Below are positions 7,826 through 20,950 of a stretch of 64,000 bases of DNA, in pieces. Below the pieces are notes generated by a model, which saw only the letters and a list, made by a program, of their open reading frames with translations, was not told the origin of the DNA and made no database searches. Both the position numbers and the translations under genes were made by a program. Source of the DNA: Sva-07 sp963829585 (GTDB lineage Bacteria; Actinomycetota; Acidimicrobiia; Acidimicrobiales; Ilumatobacteraceae); NCBI GenBank assembly GCA_963829585.1, contig CAWHJD010000014.1:86099-150098 (forward strand). Direction: 5' to 3'. Every line of letters starts with the position of its first letter. The first letter of the stretch is position 1.

Positions 7826-9282
7826 ACCCACGCGCCCTCGGGGATGCTGTGGATGTCGCCGCATCCCGCCGGGCTCGGCAGCACCTTGTGGGGGTTCGAG
7901 AGGCACCGGGGATCGAATGCCTGCCGAAGGTCGCCCTGGGCTGCCAGATCGACCTCGGAGAACATCAGCGGCATCAGGTCACGCTTCTCGAGTCCGATGC
8001 CGTGTTCGCCACTCAGCACTCCCCCGGCAGCCACCGAGACGCGCACGATCTCGTCACCGGCTGCGTGGACGCGGTCGACGACGCCGGGCTCGCGAGCGTC
8101 GTACACGAGGAGCGGATGCAGATTGCCGTCGCCGGCGTGGAAGACGTTCAACACGAGGAGTTCGTGGCGAGCGGCGATCTCGTAGACCTGTTCGAGCACC
8201 TCGGGGAGCTTGTGGCGCGGCACCACGGTGTCGTGCAGGTAGTAGTTCGGCTTGATCCGGGCGATGGCGCCGAACGCCGACTTGCGGCCCTTCCACAGCA
8301 GCGCCCGCTCGACGTCGTCGGCCGCCACCCGGACGGTACCGACATTGCGCGATGCGGCCAGCTCGCGTATCCGAGCGACGTGTGCCGCCACGCCGGCCGG
8401 CAGACCGACGACCTCGATCAGCAATGCTGCTGCCTGGTCCACCGGCAGCCCCGCGTGGATGAACTCCTCGACGGCCTGCAGGCACAACTGGTCCATCATC
8501 TCGACGGCGGCGGGCACGATCCCGTCGGCGATGATGTCGCTCACGAGCTGCGCACCGTCGGCCACCGCGGCGAAGTCGAGCAGCATGGTGGCGACGTCGG
8601 GCGGGTTCTGCATCAGCTTGACGCACACCTTGGTGGCCACACCCAGCATCCCCTCGCTCCCGACGAAGACGCCCCTGAGGTCGTAACCGGCCGGTTCGGG
8701 CTCCTCGCCTCCGAGCACCGTCACCGAACCGTCGGGAAGGACCACCTCGACGGCATGGACGTGGGCGCTGGTGACACCGTCGGCGAGGCAATGCGGTCCA
8801 CCGGAGTTGTTGGCGACGTTGCCGCCGATCGAGCAGGTCTGCTGACTGCTCGGGTCCGGGGCGAAGTGGACGCCGAGGTGGGCGATCTGCTTCGACAGAT
8901 CGAGGTTCAGCACCCCCGGCTCCACCCAGGCGAGGCGGTTGACCGGATCGACCGAGAGGATCCGGTTCATCTTCGAGGTCGACACGACGATGGCGCCACC
9001 CATCGGCACCGCTCCCCCGGCGAGACCCGTGCCGGATCCGCGAGCGACGAACGGCACACCGAACTCGTTCGCCACCTGCACGACGGCGCGCACGTCGTCG
9101 GTCGATTCGGCGAAACACACCACCGCAGCGTGGCCGGCCATGTTCGACGCGTCGCGCCGGTACAGGTTGACCTCGGCCGCGCCGTCGCGTACCTGGTCGG
9201 GTCGCAGTCGGGAGCGCAGTCGCTCGACCAGCGTCGTCACACCGGTGGTCGCCGTCGTGTCGTCGACCGCCCCGACACTCAT
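7822..9282 (-). CDS. glcD: Glycolate oxidase catalytic FAD subunit
   Basis: 486-residue FAD-linked oxidase, the catalytic subunit for glycolate (or D-lactate) oxidation. The FAD-binding segment includes PFVARGSGTGLAGGAVP and SIGGNVANNSGGPHCLADG. The C-terminal oxidase domain contains NVFHAGDGNLHPLLVYD and GGVLSGEHGIGLEKR, both typical of GlcD. The next gene, glcE, overlaps by 4 bases. The start lies 10 bases after the DUF6167-like gene, so the operon appears to run from the Nudix gene through glcE. GlcD versus D-lactate dehydrogenase is decided by glcE and glcF nearby. Confidence 0.9.
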   Translation of the reverse strand: MSVGAVDDTTATTGVTTLVERLRSRLRPDQVRDGAAEVNLYRRDASNMAGHAAVVCFAESTDDVRAVVQVANEFGVPFVARGSGTGLAGGAVPMGGAIVVSTSKMNRILSVDPVNRLAWVEPGVLNLDLSKQIAHLGVHFAPDPSSQQTCSIGGNVANNSGGPHCLADGVTSAHVHAVEVVLPDGSVTVLGGEEPEPAGYDLRGVFVGSEGMLGVATKVCVKLMQNPPDVATMLLDFAAVADGAQLVSDIIADGIVPAAVEMMDQLCLQAVEEFIHAGLPVDQAAALLIEVVGLPAGVAAHVARIRELAASRNVGTVRVAADDVERALLWKGRKSAFGAIARIKPNYYLHDTVVPRHKLPEVLEQVYEIAARHELLVLNVFHAGDGNLHPLLVYDAREPGVVDRVHAAGDEIVRVSVAAGGVLSGEHGIGLEKRDLMPLMFSEVDLAAQGDLRQAFDPRCLSNPHKVLPSPAGCGDIHSIPEGAWV

Positions 9283-9292
9283 CGCCCGACGC

Positions 9293-9652
9293 TCATTGCC
9301 CGGCCTTGCGCCCCTTGGGTCGGCGCTCGCGCATGACGATCACACGTCCGCTCTCCACCGGCACGCCGTCGACGTACACCTGATCACCGGGGCTGACGTG
9401 TTCGTCGAGCGACACCAGACGACCTTCCCGCCGGGCGTACAGCTCGTCCTCGGTGTGCTTCATCACCTGACGGCCTTCGCGAACCGCGTCGACGACATCC
9501 CGTGACTTGGACCGCACCGAGTCGGCAGCCGAACGGGCCACCTGCGCCGGGGAGATCTGGGCGGCCGTCTCCTTGATCTTCTTCTTGGCATAGCCGGCCG
9601 TTGCGACGCCTGCGACGACACCGCCGGCGAACCAGGTCACACGCTTCATCAT
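9293..9652 (-). CDS. Small one-helix membrane protein (DUF6167-like)
   Basis: 119 residues. The N-terminus MMKRVTWFAGGVVAGVATAG is a glycine-rich membrane segment followed by a lysine-rich stop (YAKKKIKET). The rest is basic and helical. A small protein of this shape next to a DUF948 gene and near rarA/alaS is common in actinobacteria and is usually labelled DUF6167; I base the label on pattern and context. The ATG overlaps the DUF948 stop (ATGA); a second ATG follows immediately. Function unknown. Confidence 0.6.
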   Translation of the reverse strand: MMKRVTWFAGGVVAGVATAGYAKKKIKETAAQISPAQVARSAADSVRSKSRDVVDAVREGRQVMKHTEDELYARREGRLVSLDEHVSPGDQVYVDGVPVESGRVIVMRERRPKGRKAGQ

Positions 9653-10107
9653 GCTCGTCGTCTCCGTCGTCGGTGGGGCTGGGATGACTCTCCGGCTTCG
9701 ATCGCTTCGATCGTCAGCGAGCCGATCGCCGGCGTTCGCGGGGCGCCGCGCAATCTGGCGATCGTACGCGAGGTGCCCCGGGCGAATCCGGCGGCCTTGA
9801 TCATCGGGGCCGAGAACGAGGTCCGTGCGACGGTGCTCCCCACGGCGTCACCGATCGCCTCGGCCGATCCGAGGACCCGATCGAATCGTTCGAGGTCGGC
9901 CCGGGCCTCGTTGACCGTCGCCCGGGCCTCGTCGGTGGTGTCCTGCAGTTCCTGGATCAGCGGCGTCGTCTCGGCGCGGAGATCGTCGAGTTCACGCCGA
10001 ACGTCACGCAGAGCGTCGAGCACACGCATCAGCACCACGACGAGCGCGGCGAAGCCGATCGAACACAGGACACCTGCGATCACGAGCAGGAGTTCGCCGG
10101 CGCTCAC
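9649..10107 (-). CDS. DUF948 family membrane-anchored coiled-coil protein
   Basis: 152-residue protein starting with a membrane helix (GELLLVIAGVLCSIGFAALV). A coiled-coil region with heptads follows (LRDVRRELDDLRAETTPLIQ, then TTDEARATVNEARADLERFD), and the tail is basic. This is the DUF948 layout. The GTG at 10107 has an AGGAG at 10115-10119, 7 bases upstream, so it has its own ribosome binding site. As the bases stand, the rarA frame runs into it without a stop; see rarA for why that is probably an indel. Function unknown, likely envelope-associated. Confidence 0.75.
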   Translation of the reverse strand: MSAGELLLVIAGVLCSIGFAALVVVLMRVLDALRDVRRELDDLRAETTPLIQELQDTTDEARATVNEARADLERFDRVLGSAEAIGDAVGSTVARTSFSAPMIKAAGFARGTSRTIARLRGAPRTPAIGSLTIEAIEAGESSQPHRRRRRRA

Positions 10108-10108
10108 G

Positions 10109-11388
10109 TCAGATCTCCTGGGGTCGGTCTGTTCGCCGATCCGGCGTTCGTCACCGCGGTCGGACGGTTCGTACCAGCGGCGACCGAGCAACGCGTCGGG
10201 GAGGTACTGCTGGTCGACCGTGCCGGGGGCATGGTCGTGAGGATACTCGTACCCGGTTCCGTGCCCGAGCGTGGCGGCACCCTGGTAATGGGAGTCGCGC
10301 AGGTGCGCCGGAACCTCGCCGACGGCACCGTCGCGGACATCCTGGCGAGCGTTCCAGATCGCGAGCGCCGACCGATTGCTCTTCGGTGCCGTGGCGAGAC
10401 GGATCGCGGCGTGCGCCAGATTCAGCTGGGCCTCGGGGAGTCCCACGTGCTCGAGTGCGTGGGCGGCGGCGACGGCGACCTGCAGGGCGTCGGAGTCGGC
10501 GAGTCCGATGTCCTCCGACGCGAAGATGATCATGCGTCGTGCGATGAAGCGGGCGTCCTCGCCGGCCTCCAACATCCTGGCGAGCCAGTAGACCGCCGCG
10601 TCGGCGTCGGATCCGCGCATCGACTTGATGAAGGCGCTCACGACGTCGTAGTGGTCGTCACGTCCGTAACGCAGCGCTGTCGTTCCGAGCGCCGCTTCCA
10701 CGTGTGAGAGCTCGACGTGGCCGTAACCCGAGAGCGCGCACGAGACCTCGAGCGCCGTGAGGACCTGGCGCCCGTCACCTCCGGCGCGGTCGACGAGCAG
10801 AGCAAGCGCGTCGTCGTCGGCTGTGGCGCCTTCGGCCTCGAGCCCACGTCGCACGAGCGTCTCGATCGCGGAACGGTCGAGCGGCTCGAGGCGGAACAAC
10901 GTCGAGCGGCTGCGCAGCGGGGGGTTCACCTCGAAGAACGGGTTCTCGGTCGTCGCTCCGATGAGGGTGAGCGTGCCGTCCTCGACGGCGGGGAGCAGTG
11001 CGTCCTGCTGCGACTTCGAGAAACGGTGGATCTCGTCGAGGAACAGGATCGTTCCCTGACCACGCTCGCCCAGTCGTCGGCGAGCCCGTTCGATCGTGTC
11101 GCGAACGTCCTTCACGCCGGCCGAGACGGCCGACAGCTGCTCGAAGGCCCGATCCGTCGTGCCTGCCACGGCGAGGGCCAGCGTGGTCTTCCCCGTGCCG
11201 GGCGGACCCCACAGCAGCGCAGATGTGAGCTGGTCGGTCTCGACGAGGCGACGCAACGGCCTGCCCGGCCCGACGAGATGTTCCTGTCCGACCACGTCGT
11301 CGATCGTCCGGGGCCGCAGACGCGCCGCCAACGGCGCGCGGGCTCGACGTTGTTCCTCCGCCGCGACCGCGAAGAGATCGTCGCTCAC
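10109..11388 (-). CDS. rarA: Replication-associated recombination protein A, AAA+ ATPase (apparent 3' frameshift)
   Basis: AAA+ ATPase of the RarA/MgsA/WRNIP1 family, acting at stalled replication forks. Walker A is GPPGTGKT, Walker B ILFLDEIH, sensor 1 LIGATTENP. The C-terminal tetramerisation part ends near YLPDALLGRRWYEPSDRG. The GTG at 11388 overlaps the Nudix stop (GTGA). As given, the frame continues through into DUF948 (579 residues in total). Adding one C to the CCCC run at 10120-10123 gives the ending DPQEI-stop, with the TGA at 10109-10111 one base before the DUF948 GTG. That produces the usual two-gene arrangement and a normal RarA of about 426 residues. Confidence 0.85.
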
Positions 11389-11828
11389 GGGACGAGCCGC
11401 GGGATCACGGACCGGTACGCCGGGAGCCGGAAGTCGACCACGTGCTCGAGCAACCAGGTCGGCTCGACCCACTTCCACGCGACGAACTCGACATCGTCGG
11501 GCGACGGGGTCACGTCGTCCGAACGGACGCGGAACAGGAACCACCGTTGGGCCTGGCCGAGTCGCTTGCCCTCGCCGCGAATCCGGTCGGGGAATTCGTA
11601 GACGACCCATTCCGGGTGCTCACCGACGAGTTCGACGTCGTCCGGGCCGAGCCCCGTCTCCTCCTCGAGCTCTCGCCAGACCGACTCGCGTGGCGACTCA
11701 CCGACGTCGATACCGCCCTGGGGAAGCTGCCATGCATCCGGTACGTCACTGCGTTCGAATGCAAGGAGCTGGCCTCGCGAATTCGTGACGACGGCGACGA
11801 CGCCTGCTCGGAAGTTCGAACTCGCCAT
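11385..11828 (-). CDS. Nudix hydrolase, RppH-like
   Basis: 147-residue Nudix hydrolase. The Nudix box starts at GGIDVGESPRESVW and continues RELEEETGLG, matching Gx5Ex7REUxEExGU. FRAGVVAVVTNSRGQLLAFER and WQLPQGGIDVGE resemble RNA pyrophosphohydrolase RppH, which removes pyrophosphate from mRNA 5' ends. Substrate assignment is tentative. A TACCCT -10 hexamer at 11837-11842 lies 8 bases upstream of the ATG, so this gene probably starts the Nudix-rarA-DUF948-DUF6167-glcD-glcE transcription unit as a leaderless mRNA. Confidence 0.75.
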   Translation of the reverse strand: MASSNFRAGVVAVVTNSRGQLLAFERSDVPDAWQLPQGGIDVGESPRESVWRELEEETGLGPDDVELVGEHPEWVVYEFPDRIRGEGKRLGQAQRWFLFRVRSDDVTPSPDDVEFVAWKWVEPTWLLEHVVDFRLPAYRSVIPRLVP

Positions 11829-11836
11829 CGCTGCCG

Positions 11837-11842
11837 AGGGTA
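11837..11842 (-). promoter_or_regulatory. Leaderless-type -10 element of the Nudix/rarA operon
   Basis: TACCCT on the minus strand, 8 bases before the Nudix ATG. It fits the repeated TANNNT pattern of this window. Confidence 0.4.
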
Positions 11843-11857
11843 GCGGGGCGACCGGCG

Positions 11858-12943
11858 TCACCGACCGAGGCCGCGCAGGCGTGACGTCACGTCGGCATAG
11901 TCGTCGTCGTACTCGGCGACGGCACCGAACCAACGGCGAGCAGCGATCGGATCGCCCACCCGGTCGTAGAGGTCGCCCAACACGTACCACTGGCGGACAT
12001 GGAACTCTCGCACGACCTTGGGCTTCTTGGTCGCCGGCTCCATGAGCTCGAGAGCGCCGCGCAGATCTCCCTGATCGGCGAGCGCGCCGGCGGCCACGAT
12101 GCGCCCCTCGGCCATGACGTCCTGACTCGGCGAGGCGGCCTTGATCTGCTGCCACACCTGATCGACCGCACTCCAGCGGCCCTGAGCGCGCTGACAGTCG
12201 GCGATCACCGGCAGCAGCGCGGGATTGTCGTGGAGGTCCTGGGCCGCCTGCAGCGCACCGACCGCCTGCTTGTACATGCCCAGCCGATAGCACGACAGCC
12301 CGACGATCTCGTGTGCGGCCGACACACCGGGCGCCTCCTTCGCGATCGCCGTGGCGATGCGGCGCGACTCCTGGAACCGCTCGCGGTCGAGCGCTTCGGA
12401 TGCCTGGGCAAGGCGCTCCGACAGGCGCGCGCCGCGCTGTTGGCCGAGTGCCTCGACCAGCTCGGCCGACACCTCCGGATCCAGGGGCTTCGGGGCGCGA
12501 CGCGGTGGAGCGTCCTCGCGCGGCGGGGTTGCGGCGCGTCGGCTCGCGCCGGCTGCTGCCCGACGAACCGACCCCTCGTCGATCCACTGCTCGGTGGTCC
12601 GCTCCTCGATGCGCTGGCGCTCGAGATCGGGATCACGGGGCTCGCGGGGCAGGCGACGCGATTTCACCTCGAGCGAACGCCGCTCCGCCTCGGTCTGGGG
12701 CCGCGCCGGACGGCCGTCGCGACGTGCGCCGGGCCGGGCATCGGGACGACCGCGGCCACCTCGCGTATCGGGCCGTCCGCCGGAGCGTCCGTCGCTGCGA
12801 GCGCCGCCACTGCGAGAGCCGGAGCCCGACGACTTGCCGGTGGGACGACCTCCGGACCGACTGTCGGATGGGCCGCTCGAGCGGCCGGAGGGGCGGCGGG
12901 AGTCGTCTCGGCGCGGTGGACGGGAGGACGAGCCGGGAGACAT
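11858..12943 (-). CDS. Tetratricopeptide-repeat protein with Arg/Gly/Ser-rich tail
   Basis: 361 residues. The first 80 or so are low-complexity Ser/Gly/Arg/Pro (for example SGGRPTGKSSGSGSRSGGAR), likely disordered and strongly basic. From about residue 160 there are helical TPR-like repeats (EALDRERFQESRRIATAIAK, LGMYKQAVGALQAAQDL, RWFGAVAEYDDDY). No enzymatic motif. An RNA-binding or scaffold role would suit the tail but is inference. A TAGCAT -10 hexamer at 12952-12957 ends 8 bases before the ATG, and the rRNA terminator lies just upstream, so it is probably transcribed on its own. Confidence 0.75.
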   Translation of the reverse strand: MSPGSSSRPPRRDDSRRPSGRSSGPSDSRSGGRPTGKSSGSGSRSGGARSDGRSGGRPDTRGGRGRPDARPGARRDGRPARPQTEAERRSLEVKSRRLPREPRDPDLERQRIEERTTEQWIDEGSVRRAAAGASRRAATPPREDAPPRRAPKPLDPEVSAELVEALGQQRGARLSERLAQASEALDRERFQESRRIATAIAKEAPGVSAAHEIVGLSCYRLGMYKQAVGALQAAQDLHDNPALLPVIADCQRAQGRWSAVDQVWQQIKAASPSQDVMAEGRIVAAGALADQGDLRGALELMEPATKKPKVVREFHVRQWYVLGDLYDRVGDPIAARRWFGAVAEYDDDYADVTSRLRGLGR

Positions 12944-12951
12944 GGCTGACC

Positions 12952-12957
12952 ATGCTA
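12952..12957 (-). promoter_or_regulatory. Leaderless-type -10 element of the TPR gene
   Basis: TAGCAT on the minus strand, 8 bases before the ATG at 12943. Confidence 0.4.
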
Positions 12958-12999
12958 CGGGACCGATCGCGAACCGCGTCCGAAACCGGGCGAAACGGG

Positions 13000-13046
13000 C
13001 CGAAAACGCGAAGAACGCACCGCCGGCAAACCCGGGCGGTGCGTTC
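13000..13046 (-). terminator. Rho-independent terminator of the rRNA operon
   Basis: Perfect 12-base-pair inverted repeat: gaacgcaccgcc at 13013-13024 pairs with ggcggtgcgttc at 13035-13046 around a 10-base loop. Read on the minus strand the stem is followed by TTCGCGTTTTC, a moderately U-rich tail. It lies 12 bases after the 5S gene, as expected for an rrn terminator. Confidence 0.85.
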
Positions 13047-13058
13047 CTCGATCGAAAT

Positions 13059-13172
<114 letters not shown>

Positions 13173-13209
13173 AATCAGTTGTCAATGAGGGTTCTCCTCA
13201 AGGACTCCA

Positions 13210-13224
13210 GAGCAAGCACGAGCT
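13210..13224 (-). other. 3' arm of the 23S rRNA processing stem
   Basis: agagcaagcacgagc (plus strand) is an exact reverse complement of 16337-16351, on the other side of the 23S gene. In the transcript the two arms would form a 15-base-pair stalk enclosing pre-23S, the usual substrate for RNase III. Confidence 0.75.
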
Positions 13225-13230
13225 GTTCAA

Positions 13231-16286
<3,056 letters not shown>

Positions 16287-16336
16287 GAAAGAACAAGTTA
16301 TCTTGTTCATGAGAGATCGAAATCTCTCAAAAAGAT

Positions 16337-16351
16337 GCTCGTGCTTGCTCT
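16337..16351 (-). other. 5' arm of the 23S rRNA processing stem
   Basis: gctcgtgcttgctct (plus strand), the exact partner of 13210-13224. Confidence 0.75.
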
Positions 16352-16354
16352 GCA

Positions 16355-16368
16355 GTTCTCAAGGAGCC
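16355..16368 (-). promoter_or_regulatory. boxA-like antitermination site before 23S
   Basis: Minus-strand GGCTCCTTGAGAAC. It resembles bacterial rRNA boxA (TGCTCTTTGAAAAC type), to which NusB/NusE bind, and is nearly identical to the copy before 16S at 18386-18399. Confidence 0.55.
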
Positions 16369-16443
16369 ACCGAACAGCGGTGCGGTGTGCATCTCGAGAG
16401 ACGCACACAGCTCGACGCTGTGGTGTGAGGGAACAACTCCCTC

Positions 16444-16460
16444 AAAACGGAAGAGAAGAC
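16444..16460 (-). other. 3' arm of the 16S rRNA processing stem
   Basis: aaaacggaagagaagac (plus strand) is the exact reverse complement of 18374-18390. The 17-base-pair stalk would enclose pre-16S. Confidence 0.75.
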
Positions 16461-16601
16461 GGTGACGACCGAAGCACGTGTCAACGAGAGGGACCGAATC
16501 CCTGCGACCATTGATCGTTACGACGACAGTCCACCAGTGCACCAACAGGTGTGTCTCGCACCCGGATCGAACGAATGTCGATCATCGAGTGGAGAAGCAC
16601 T

Positions 16602-18127
<1,526 letters not shown>

Positions 18128-18373
18128 AACGTGGCCAACTCTCCGACTCACCGAAGTGAGCGTTTCGAGTCGGCAACGATAGTCAGCGAGCGCACCATCC
18201 GAGTCGGGAAAGACTCATGTGGACGATGCGTCCTTGCTGTGTGATCGACCCGAGGTACAAAGCTCGAGTCGACCGATAACCGTGTTGCTGCCGGCAGGGT
18301 AGCCGACAGCGAAATTGACAGACAGTTCCGAGACCACCCGAGGGTGGGCGCGTACTGCCCGCACTGGCGTTCT

Positions 18374-18390
18374 GTCTTCTCTTCCGTTTT
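18374..18390 (-). other. 5' arm of the 16S rRNA processing stem
   Basis: gtcttctcttccgtttt (plus strand), the exact partner of 16444-16460. It overlaps the boxA-like site by a few bases. Confidence 0.75.
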
Positions 18391-18399
18391 CAAGGAGCC
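18386..18399 (-). promoter_or_regulatory. boxA-like antitermination site in the rrn leader
   Basis: Minus-strand GGCTCCTTGAAAAC, a close match to the Bacillus/actinobacterial boxA, about 120 bases after the predicted promoter and upstream of 16S. Confidence 0.6.
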
Positions 18400-18522
18400 G
18401 AAGCTCAGGCACGCACCATGACCGGGGGATTCCGTCCGAGTATTCGGCGGGTGTCCTTGCGGTCGGCGTTGGTGCCGAGTGGCCTTTCCGGAGGGTTGAA
18501 CCGCTCCGTGAGGCGGAGATGA

Positions 18523-18550
18523 AAGATACCAGCTCCAGTAGCGGATGCAA
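18523..18550 (-). promoter_or_regulatory. rRNA operon promoter
   Basis: Minus-strand TTGCAT (18545-18550), 16-base spacer, TATCTT (18523-18528): the best housekeeping-type promoter between tyrS and 16S. The -35 box begins only 7 bases after the tyrS stop codon. Predicted start near 18516, giving a leader of about 390 bases. Confidence 0.55.
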
Positions 18551-18556
18551 CCCGGC

Positions 18557-19825
18557 TCACGAAGAAATTTCGACGAGGTGGTGCGACTTCTTGCCCTTTC
18601 GCAGCAGCAGGTACTTCCCGTGGAGCAGTTCGAGGTCACTGAGCTGGGGGTTTTCGTCGAGCTGTCGACCGTTGGCGTAGAACGACCGTTGCGAGAAAGA
18701 TCGGCGCGCGTCGCCGTTCGACGAGGCAAGTCCGGCCCTGACGAACACCGCGGTCGCGTCGTCGAGCTCCGACGCCGTCATGGTCGATGTCGGGATCTCG
18801 GCGGCCAACGTCGTGAACGCAGCCTCCGATGCCGTGGTCGGATCACCGCTGAAGAGGAGATCGGCCGCTTCTGCCGCGGCAACGGCGGCGGGAGCGCCGT
18901 GCACGAGGGCCGTCATCTCGTCGGCGAGGGCGCGTTGCGCGAATCGCAGGTGCGGCGCGTCGACGTGTTCGGCCATGACGTCACGTATCTGCTCGATCGG
19001 CTGGAGCGAGAAGGTGAGCAACTGCGCGCCGACCTCGTCGTCGGGCGTCTGGATCCAGTGTTGACGGAACTGGTACGGGCTCGTCTTGGCTGCGTCGAGC
19101 CACACTCGGGCGCCGGTGGTCTTGCCCAGTTTCGAGCCGTCGGACGCGAGTTGCAGCGGCCACGAGAAGGCATGCACGTGATGGCCCCGCTTGCGGCGGA
19201 TGAGGTCGACGCCGGCGACGATGTTGCCCCACTGATCTGATCCGCCGATCTGGATCGTGCATCCCAGGTTGTCGTGCAGCCACAGATAGTCGTTGGCCTG
19301 CAGGAGCATGTAGCTGAACTCGGTGAACGAGATGCCGTGCTCGGAGTTGACCCGCAGCTTGATGCTCTCACGGGCCAGCATCTGGTTGACCGTGACGTGC
19401 TTGCCGATGTCGCGGAGGAATTCGAGGATCGTGATGGGCTGTGTCCAGTCCCGGTTGTCGACCAGCTCGCCCTTCCCGGGCGCGATGTCGACGATTCGGC
19501 CGAGTTGTTCCTTGATCGCGGCCACGTTGTGGTTCAACGTGTCGTCGTCGAGCAGGTTGCGCTCCTCGGATCGGCCGCTCGGGTCGCCGACCATCCCGGT
19601 GGCCCCACCGGCCAGCGCGATCGGTCGATGCCCGGCATCCTGGAAGCGCCGCAGCATGACGAGGCCGATCAGGTTGCCGACGTGGAGACTGTCGGCGGTC
19701 GGATCGCATCCGTAGTAGAGGGCCACGCGTCCACCGGCGACCGCGTCACGCAGCGCGTCACGATCGGTGGAGTCGTGAATGAGGTTTCGCGCCTCGAGTT
19801 CGGCGATGAGATCGGTGCCAGCCAT
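18557..19825 (-). CDS. tyrS: Tyrosyl-tRNA synthetase
   Basis: 422-residue class I aminoacyl-tRNA synthetase charging tRNA-Tyr. It shows the HIGH-type motif HVGNLIG (with YYGCDPTADSL before it), the tyrosine-pocket segment GGSDQWGNIVAG and the KMSKS-type loop GSKLGKTTG. A C-terminal S4-like RNA-binding domain covers RRSFSQRSFYANGRQL. The ATG at 19825 gives the family length; the open frame upstream is not conserved. A TACCCT hexamer (19836-19841) lies 10 bases upstream and overlaps the -10 of the divergent DUF2332 gene. The rrn operon starts directly after its stop. Confidence 0.95.
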   Translation of the reverse strand: MAGTDLIAELEARNLIHDSTDRDALRDAVAGGRVALYYGCDPTADSLHVGNLIGLVMLRRFQDAGHRPIALAGGATGMVGDPSGRSEERNLLDDDTLNHNVAAIKEQLGRIVDIAPGKGELVDNRDWTQPITILEFLRDIGKHVTVNQMLARESIKLRVNSEHGISFTEFSYMLLQANDYLWLHDNLGCTIQIGGSDQWGNIVAGVDLIRRKRGHHVHAFSWPLQLASDGSKLGKTTGARVWLDAAKTSPYQFRQHWIQTPDDEVGAQLLTFSLQPIEQIRDVMAEHVDAPHLRFAQRALADEMTALVHGAPAAVAAAEAADLLFSGDPTTASEAAFTTLAAEIPTSTMTASELDDATAVFVRAGLASSNGDARRSFSQRSFYANGRQLDENPQLSDLELLHGKYLLLRKGKKSHHLVEISS

Positions 19826-19835
19826 ACGGCACGCA

Positions 19836-19845
19836 AGGGTACTGT
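19836..19845. promoter_or_regulatory. Overlapping back-to-back -10 elements of tyrS and the DUF2332 gene
   Basis: AGGGTACTGT carries TACCCT on the minus strand (19836-19841, 10 bases from the tyrS ATG). It also carries TACTGT on the plus strand (19840-19845, 6 bases from the GTG at 19852). Both are TANNNT. Confidence 0.4.
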
Positions 19846-19851
19846 CGCCCC

Positions 19852-20950
19852 GTGCCTCACCAGGTGGACGATCCGGGCGTCGACGCCGAGCTGGCGCGGC
19901 ACTTCGCCGCCTCTGCGGCCACCTCGCTCCCCCGCGCCCCGCTCTATGCGGCGCTGTCGGCCGGCATCGCCCGCAACCCCCACCTCTACCGACTCCTTCT
20001 CCACGCGCCACCCACTCAGCGGCTCCCCGTGCTGTTGTTCGCGTGCGTGCACGACCTCCTCCTCGAGGACCCGCGGCCCAACGAGCTGGCACGTTGGTAC
20101 CCGAACCTCACCGACGTCGCCCCGGTCACCGGGCGACCCGTCGTTGATGCCGACGTTCGAGCACTTCGTCGAATCCCACGCCGATCGACTGCGGACACTC
20201 CTCGCGACCCGCACGACACAGACGAACGAGGTCGGACGCTGTGCGATCTTCCTGCCGGCGCTCGGGCTCCTCGGCGACGAGGTCGGTCCCCTCGGTCTGC
20301 TCGACGTCGGGGCCAGCGGCGGGCTGAACCTGCTGCTGGACCGATACGAATACCGCTACGAGTCGCACGCCGGTGTCGTCGCCAGAGTGGGCGGGCCGTC
20401 GCCGGTGGTGCTCGAGGCTGCGACGACGGGGCCGGTGCCCGTTCCCGCTCGCCTGCCCGTGATCGCCGTGCGCCTCGGCATCGATCAGCATCCGATCGAC
20501 GTGAGCGACGACGACGAGGCACGTTGGCTGGAGGCCTGCGTGTGGCCCGATCAACCCGACCGTTTCCATCGTCTGGTCGCAGCGATCGAGATCGCCCGGC
20601 AGACGCCACCCGAGTTGCTCGCGGGAGATGCAGTGACCTCGCTTGCCGCTGGTGTCGAGAGCGTCGGCGCGTCAGCGCATCCGGTGGTGACCAACTCGTG
20701 GGTGCTGAACTACCTCACCGCCGAGGATCGGATCGCGTACCTGGACGAACTCGACCGGATCGGAGCGCACAGGGATCTCTCGTGGATCTACGTGGAGGCA
20801 CCGGCGTTGATCCCGGAGTTGCCGAACGGTCCCGACGCCAAGGATCCCCACCGCACGGTGCTGTCGGTGGCGCGTTGGCGCAGTGGGCGCCGCAGCGTCG
20901 AACACCTCGCGACGTGCCACCCCCACGGCTTCTGGATTCACTGGCGCTGA
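19852..20950 (+). CDS. DUF2332 family protein (split by a frameshift)
   Basis: Member of the DUF2332 family, function unknown. Frame one gives the N-terminal part from the GTG start (LYAALSAGIARNPHLYRLLL to LARWYPNLTDVAPVTG). The rest is in the next frame (MPTFEHFVESHADRL, TQTNEVGRCAIFLPALGLLG, LLDVGASGGLNLLLDRYEYR, ending HGFWIHWR). Removing one G from the GGG at 20131-20133 joins them as PVTGDPSLMPTFEHF with a normal length of about 365 residues. Leaderless-type promoter TACTGT 6 bases upstream. The 3' end overlaps convergent mpg by 13 bases. A real pseudogene cannot be excluded, but the rest of the frame is intact. Confidence 0.8.

Noticed and set aside
19852..20950. The DUF2332 gene as a decayed pseudogene
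   Set aside because: Only one base separates it from a full conserved frame, and the rest shows no decay. The same error type recurs in essential genes here, so a sequencing indel is likelier.
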